Shown: positions 54,933 through 58,558 of the stretch, piece by piece
How positions within the stretch are numbered: the first letter of the stretch is position 1
How the letters are laid out: each line of letters opens with the position of its first letter
The notes under the pieces: model-generated
Databases searched by the model: none
What the model was told of the DNA's origin: nothing
The model's input: only the letters and a program-made list of their open reading frames with translations
Assembly: GCA_027485615.1 (NCBI GenBank)
Contig: JAIXQS010000106.1
Span: forward strand, 1-58,558
Length of the DNA stretch: 58,558 nt
Source: Verrucomicrobiaceae bacterium
Lineage (GTDB): Bacteria; Verrucomicrobiota; Verrucomicrobiia; Verrucomicrobiales; Akkermansiaceae
Direction of reading: 5' to 3'
Made by a program: the position numbers and the translations under genes

Positions 54933-55411
54933 TTATCCGGCTTCTAACTCGCCACCGATTTCAAGTTGAGTCACGGTTTGCAGATCTTTGGGTCTTCCCA
55001 TCGCTTTTTTTGCTAGGATCAGAGCTTCACGTGTCAGAACACGGATAGAGAATCCTCCCAAATCCACCTCAATGCTCCGTGCTTCGCATTCGGCGAAGTC
55101 ACCGAGACCTTTGATATCTCCAAGACAGTCGAGGACGCCCGCGCTTGTATCGAGGTAGATGTTTCCCCCCCCCTCGCAGCCATCGATTCGTCGAAAGATT
55201 GTGGTGGTGTTTTGTGCCTGAACGTCGGTGAAAATGGTGACAATGCCTTGGCCAACTTCGGAAGATTATTGGGATCGAGAGCCACGACCACATCGCAATC
55301 GTAAGTTGCAATGGCGCTTCCGTGAAAGTTAGCTGCGATCCCACCAACAAGCACACACTCCACATCATGTGCGGCGATCGCCTCCAGTATCTTGATGAAA
55401 TTAGGATTCAT
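54933..55411 (-). pseudogene. Nucleotidyltransferase (MNT/DUF6036-like) gene with a one-base deletion in a G9 tract
   Basis: The gene starts MNPNFIKILEAIAAHDVECV and has LVGGIAANFHGSAIATYDCDVVV with the catalytic D-x-D type motif. At 55164-55172 the coding strand has nine Gs, after which the reading frame that continues the family is shifted: NIYLDTSAGVLDCLGDIKGL, then RVLTREALILAKKAMGRPKD, ending at TAA 54933-54935. One extra G would join the two parts into a 159-aa protein. Without it, translation runs out of frame and stops near 55034. Either the gene is broken, phase-variable, or the run was miscalled. It overlaps its small partner by 11 bases. Confidence 0.8.
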
Positions 55412-55598
55412 TTCTAAAACGCTTTCCAGCTTCCCTGATCCGCAGCATGGCGGAGGCTACCTCTTGGCTCTGCTCGATCCTTTCCCTCGGACTCAGATCA
55501 AGCATCCGCTTGATCAAGCCGACATCGATCCCTTCCCGCTCCGCCAACTCAGCGGCGTTGCGGCTAAGCTGAAAGCCCTGGCAATCGACTGTTTCCAT
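55401..55598 (-). CDS. Small partner protein of the nucleotidyltransferase
   Basis: The 65-aa product from ATG 55598 reads METVDCQGFQLSRNAAELAE, then LIKRMLDLSPRERIEQSQEV, a helical protein with the LSPRERIE motif seen in small proteins encoded just before such nucleotidyltransferases. Its stop overlaps the start of that gene. The pair looks like a toxin-antitoxin or abortive-infection type unit, but no activity is known. An upstream in-frame ATG at 55646 would overlap the HAD gene stop and is less likely. Confidence 0.7.
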   Translation of the reverse strand: METVDCQGFQLSRNAAELAEREGIDVGLIKRMLDLSPRERIEQSQEVASAMLRIREAGKRFRNES

Positions 55599-55642
55599 AT
55601 CCGCCAGACTACACATTGCCTCCCGGCAATTCAGCCCCGAGT

Positions 55643-56437
55643 TCACGGAAAAAAATCCCGCAGCGCCTCGACGATGCCGTATCCGTATGCGGCGCTTGTG
55701 ATTAGTCCTCCACGCGCGGCGACGGTTTCCCGGATCGCGGCGACGGCGTTGGCCGGGCAGGCGGCGTAACCGGAATGGGCGGCGGAGAGCATCTCGATGT
55801 CGTTGTGGCTGTCACCGGCGGCGAAGGTCTCGGCGGTTCCCAGGCCGTGCAGCCGGGCGACCTCCGTCAAAGTAGTGCCTTTCTGGTAGTTTCGGTGGCC
55901 GAAGCGCAGGTAGATCGAGTTCCGCTGCCAGCCCAGCTCCGGCACCTCCGCCATGATCGGCGCAATGTGTCCGACGATCCATTCCATCTCCTCCTCGGTT
56001 CGCGAGATCAGCCCGGCCGGTTCGCCGTCCATCTCGATGTATTGCGCGCCGGTGTGCTCCTCGACCTCATGGCGGATTTTTTTCAGAACCTTGCGGGATT
56101 TTTTGAAGAGCTTGTGGATGTCCTTCTCGCAGCGTATGTTCCAATCCGCATGCGGCTGGAAGCGGCCGAAGTCGTTGGGGAAATGAATTTCGCGCTCGCG
56201 GGCGACCACCCAATCCGGCAGGAAAGGAAACCGGCTTTCGATCAGACCTTCCACGACCTGCGGCATGGAACGCCCGGTGTTGATGCCCCACACCGCGCCC
56301 CGCGTTTCGCGCAGGCGGCGTATTTCCTCAAAAAAGGCGCCCGGAACCGGCGGGTTCCCGGCGGGATCATGCAGAGTCCCATCGAAATCGAAGGAAAGGA
56401 GCAGGTTTGGCTGCGGGCAGGCGTCTAAGGTTCTCAC
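55643..56437 (-). CDS. HAD-superfamily hydrolase (Cof/sucrose-phosphatase-like)
   Basis: The 264-aa product has motif I SFDFDGTLHD with both Asp residues, motif II INTGRS, a conserved Lys (YQKGTT) and motif III/IV GDSHNDIEML. A C2-type cap domain lies between about 90 and 190. These match sugar-phosphate phosphatases of the Cof type. The start is GTG 56437. The substrate is not known. It is in the same direction as hisF, 40 bp downstream. Confidence 0.9.
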   Translation of the reverse strand: MRTLDACPQPNLLLSFDFDGTLHDPAGNPPVPGAFFEEIRRLRETRGAVWGINTGRSMPQVVEGLIESRFPFLPDWVVAREREIHFPNDFGRFQPHADWNIRCEKDIHKLFKKSRKVLKKIRHEVEEHTGAQYIEMDGEPAGLISRTEEEMEWIVGHIAPIMAEVPELGWQRNSIYLRFGHRNYQKGTTLTEVARLHGLGTAETFAAGDSHNDIEMLSAAHSGYAACPANAVAAIRETVAARGGLITSAAYGYGIVEALRDFFP

Positions 56438-56477
56438 GGCGGTAGGCTAGCGAGGAGCGCCGGATCGGCAAGCGCCA

Positions 56478-57248
56478 CTAGCGTTTGAAACTGGGCCTCA
56501 CCGGCACGCCATGTTTCGCGAAGTGCTCTTTCGCCTCCGCGACGGTGTGCATCCCGAAGTGGAAGATCGATGCGGCGAGGACGGCGTCGGCTTTGCCTTT
56601 CTCCAAGACCTCCACCATGTGGTCGAGGTTTCCCGCGCCGCCGGAGGCGATGACAGGGATGCCGATCGCGGAGGAAATGGCGGCGGTCAGTTCGCAATCG
56701 TAACCGGCTTGAGTGCCATCCGCGTCCATTGAGGTGAGCAAAATTTCGCCCGCGCCCCGGCGCCAGACTTCCTTCGCCCACTCCACGGCGTCGAGGCCGA
56801 CGGGTGTTCGCCCGCCATGGGTGTAGACGCCCCATTTTCCGGGAGCCTCGCGCTTTGCATCGATGGCGACGACGATGCACTGGCTGCCGAAAGCCTTCGC
56901 GCCCTCATCGACGAGACCCGGGTTGTTCACCGCCGCAGTGTTCACGCCGACCTTGTCCGCTCCCGCTTGGAGCATGGTGTGCATGTTCCCCACGGAGCGT
57001 ATGCCCCCGCCGACGGTGAGCGGGATGAAACATTTCTCCGCCGTCCGCCGGACGACATCCACCATGGTCTCGCGTGCGTCGGAGGAGGCGGTGATGTCGA
57101 GGAAAACGAGTTCGTCCGCCTGCTGCTCGTTGTAGGCGATGGCGCATTCGACGGGATCGCCCGCGTCGATGAGATCCACGAAATTGACGCCTTTGACGAC
57201 ACGGCCGTTGGTGACGTCGAGGCAAGGGATGATCCGTTTGGCGAGCAC
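56478..57248 (-). CDS. hisF: Imidazole glycerol phosphate synthase subunit HisF
   Basis: The 256-aa product begins [20 protein letters not shown], the family hallmark, from a GTG start at 57248. It carries the catalytic Asp11 (PCLDV) and a second Asp in [14 protein letters not shown], the phosphate sites [12 protein letters not shown] and PVIASGGAG, and is the usual length. With HisH it makes IGP and AICAR in histidine synthesis. No other his gene is in the window. An AT-rich leader repeat lies 9 bases upstream. Confidence 0.97.
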   Translation of the reverse strand: MLAKRIIPCLDVTNGRVVKGVNFVDLIDAGDPVECAIAYNEQQADELVFLDITASSDARETMVDVVRRTAEKCFIPLTVGGGIRSVGNMHTMLQAGADKVGVNTAAVNNPGLVDEGAKAFGSQCIVVAIDAKREAPGKWGVYTHGGRTPVGLDAVEWAKEVWRRGAGEILLTSMDADGTQAGYDCELTAAISSAIGIPVIASGGAGNLDHMVEVLEKGKADAVLAASIFHFGMHTVAEAKEHFAKHGVPVRPSFKR

Positions 57249-57257
57249 GGGCGAACC

Positions 57258-57284
57258 CTCAAATTTAAAACCTAAAACTTCAAT
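57258..57284 (-). repeat. AT-rich leader repeat upstream of hisF, copy 2
   Basis: Read on the minus strand it is ATTGAAGTTTTAGGTTTTAA followed by ATTTGAG, matching the moeB copy (53771-53797) at 24 of 27 positions. It lies just before the hisF GTG start. Confidence 0.55.
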
Positions 57285-57294
57285 GAAGAAACGG

Positions 57295-57327
57295 AAAAAC
57301 GGCGACCTGTTGAGGGACGCCGTTTTT
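57295..57327. terminator. Bidirectional terminator downstream of rpmE
   Basis: AAAAACGGCG (57295-57304) pairs perfectly with CGCCGTTTTT (57318-57327) around a 13-base loop, giving an A-rich 5' side and T-run on both strands. A second hairpin (GAACGGAA / TTCCGTTC, 57334-57354) lies between it and the rpmE stop at 57361. It probably ends the rpmE transcript and insulates hisF. Confidence 0.85.
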
Positions 57328-57360
57328 CGAGAGGAACGGAATCTTGTTCCGTTCGGTGGC

Positions 57361-57630
57361 TCAGCCGACCTTGGGCTTGCCGACGCGGCGAACCGCTCCG
57401 AAGCGCTTCTGGAACTTGTCGATGCGGCCTTCGGTATCGACGAACTGTTTCTGTCCGGTGAAGAACGGGTGGGAGTCGGACGTGATGCCGGCGGAGATGA
57501 TGGAGTGCTCGACGCCGTCGATGACTTCCTTCTTGTCCGAGGACTTGGTCGATTTCGTGACGAAACGTGCGCCCGTGGTCATGTCAACGAAGACGACGGG
57601 ATTGTATTGGGGATGAAGTTCCTTTTTCAT
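57361..57630 (-). CDS. rpmE2: Large ribosomal subunit protein bL31, type B
   Basis: The 89-aa product starts [17 protein letters not shown] and ends with [19 protein letters not shown] and a basic tail. It has no CXXC pairs, so it is the zinc-free type B (C-minus) form, in which [11 protein letters not shown] and [10 protein letters not shown] are typical. Type B paralogues are often induced by zinc shortage elsewhere. No type A gene is in the window, and no Zur box was recognised upstream. Confidence 0.95.
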   Translation of the reverse strand: MKKELHPQYNPVVFVDMTTGARFVTKSTKSSDKKEVIDGVEHSIISAGITSDSHPFFTGQKQFVDTEGRIDKFQKRFGAVRRVGKPKVG

Positions 57631-57721
57631 GGGAGTGTGCTGGTTGCCGCACGTTCCAACGCGCGGGGCGGGGAAATTGGCTGAAATCGGCGGGGTGTCA
57701 AGTTTTTAGGATATTTCCTCG

Positions 57722-58558
57722 CTAGCGCCGCAACTGCTGTTCGATCCGCTCGATCCTTTCCCGCAGACCCGGCTGCTTTTCCAGCTCGGAGACGACCTTC
57801 TTGCAGGCGTGGATCACCGTGCCGTGGTCGCGCCCGCCGAAGGACTCGCCGATCTCGACGAGCGAGTTGTGCGTGAGGCTGCGGCTCAGATACATCGCGA
57901 TCTGGCGGGGGAAGGCGATGCTCGCCGGGCGGCGGCGCGAGATCATGTCGGCGAGGCGCACGTCGAAGGTCTCCGCCACGGCGCGCTGGATGCCGTCGAT
58001 GGTCACCTGGCGGCTGGCCTCCTCCTGGATGAAATCACGCAGCAGGTGTTCGACCTTCTGCACGGTCACGCTTTCCCCGGCGAGCGAGGCGAAGGTGGCC
58101 ACACGGACGAGGGCACCTTCGAGCCGCCGCACATTGGAGCGGATTTTCTCGGCGAGGAAAAGCAGCACGGATTCGTCGATGGAGACTTTCCACTCCGCCG
58201 TCTTTTTCCGGAGGATGGCGATGCGGGTCTCGATCTGCGGCGGCTGGAGCTCTACGGCGAGCCCGCACTCGAAGCGGGAAATCAGGCGCGGCTCGATGCT
58301 CTTGATCTCGCACGCGGGGCGGTCGCTGGTGATGACGACCTGGTTGCGGCCGTCGAGGAGGGTGTTGAAGGTGTGGAAAAACTCCTCCTGCGAGCGCTCC
58401 TTGCCGGCGAGGAACTGGACGTCGTCGATGAGCAGCACGTCGGAGCTGCGGTAGCGGCGGCGGAACTTCTCGATCTCTCCCTTGCGGATCGCTTCGATGA
58501 ACTCGTTGGTGAATTTCTCGCAGGTGAGGTAAATCACGCGGCAGTCCGGACGGCGGCG
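57722..58558 (-). CDS. dnaA: Chromosomal replication initiator DnaA, C-terminal part (cut by window edge)
   Basis: The visible 278 codons run open to the last base; the N-terminal part and Walker A loop lie outside. Present are Walker B LLIDDVQFLAGKE, sensor 1 VVITSDRPACEI, the Arg finger region PRLISRFECGLAVEL, sensor 2 SNVRRLEGALVRV, and domain IV with the DNA-binding signature FGGRDHGTVIHACKKV. DnaA opens the replication origin. The gene is usually near oriC, but no cluster of DnaA boxes (TTATCCACA) was seen in the window. The order dnaA, rpmE, hisF is on one strand. Confidence 0.97.
   Translation of the reverse strand, partial: RRRPDCRVIYLTCEKFTNEFIEAIRKGEIEKFRRRYRSSDVLLIDDVQFLAGKERSQEEFFHTFNTLLDGRNQVVITSDRPACEIKSIEPRLISRFECGLAVELQPPQIETRIAILRKKTAEWKVSIDESVLLFLAEKIRSNVRRLEGALVRVATFASLAGESVTVQKVEHLLRDFIQEEASRQVTIDGIQRAVAETFDVRLADMISRRRPASIAFPRQIAMYLSRSLTHNSLVEIGESFGGRDHGTVIHACKKVVSELEKQPGLRERIERIEQQLRR

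Noticed and set aside
57631..57721. Search for DnaA boxes or an origin next to dnaA
   Set aside because: No TTATCCACA-like cluster was seen in this gap or nearby; the origin may lie beyond the window edge.

Overview
The window comes from a GC-rich bacterium of the PVC superphylum, most likely a verrucomicrobium (inference). The clearest signs are two very large PVC-type membrane-bound dehydrogenase proteins with HEAT repeats and a C-terminal haem site, a 3-keto-disaccharide hydrolase (DUF1080) protein, many secreted proteins, and genes that mostly lack strong Shine-Dalgarno sequences. No tRNA, rRNA, CRISPR array or intact insertion sequence was seen.

Positions 1-20900 hold a dense electron-transfer island. 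After a 5'-truncated PDZ pseudo-protease and a repeat patch, a minus-strand operon (about 7790 down to 1074) encodes, in transcription order, a membrane-anchored FAD/2Fe-2S reductase, a protein with twin cyclic-nucleotide-binding domains fused to four [4Fe-4S] clusters, a four-histidine dihaem cytochrome b, a membrane-anchored decahaem cytochrome c and a lipoprotein. A divergent plus-strand operon (8051-16817) encodes a c554-like tetrahaem cytochrome, a large outer-membrane barrel, a secreted decahaem cytochrome fused to a LVIVD propeller, and an NHL-repeat protein. Together these could carry electrons from NAD(P)H across both membranes. Next come a twin-domain GlcG/HbpS haem-binding protein, a paralogue of the lipoprotein, and a ResB-like cytochrome c maturation protein. 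This is the best candidate here for an undescribed system: each part is recognisable, but I do not know the assembly as a named pathway.

Positions 20900-32850 hold a giant two-haem PVC dehydrogenase protein, a LysM lipoprotein, purine nucleoside phosphorylase, a TPR protein, an azurin-like copper protein, a P-II regulator behind a textbook sigma-54 promoter, a cell-wall amidase, two secreted proteins, a polyprenyl diphosphate synthase and an HNH endonuclease. Positions 32850-36300 hold an outer-membrane protein with helically phased repeats upstream, an OmpR-type two-component pair, and a decayed nucleotidyltransferase. Positions 36300-45800, all on the minus strand, hold pnp, rpsO, a NotI-like restriction-modification cassette, and the E2 and E1 genes of 2-oxoglutarate dehydrogenase.

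Positions 45800-58558 hold an ABC ATPase, an SGNH hydrolase, a second PVC dehydrogenase, pyroglutamyl peptidase, SprT-like and M-neutral-2 metalloproteases, a thioredoxin-like protein, a MoeB-rhodanese fusion, a nucleotidyltransferase gene frameshifted at a run of nine Gs with its small partner gene, a HAD phosphatase, hisF, rpmE (type B) and the C-terminal part of dnaA, cut by the window edge.

The longest gaps without a gene are 787-1073 (repeats), 7791-8050 (divergent promoter region), 32842-33098 (phased repeats) and 35871-36327 (gene remnants). All starts, boundaries and functions come from reading the sequence; no database search was run.
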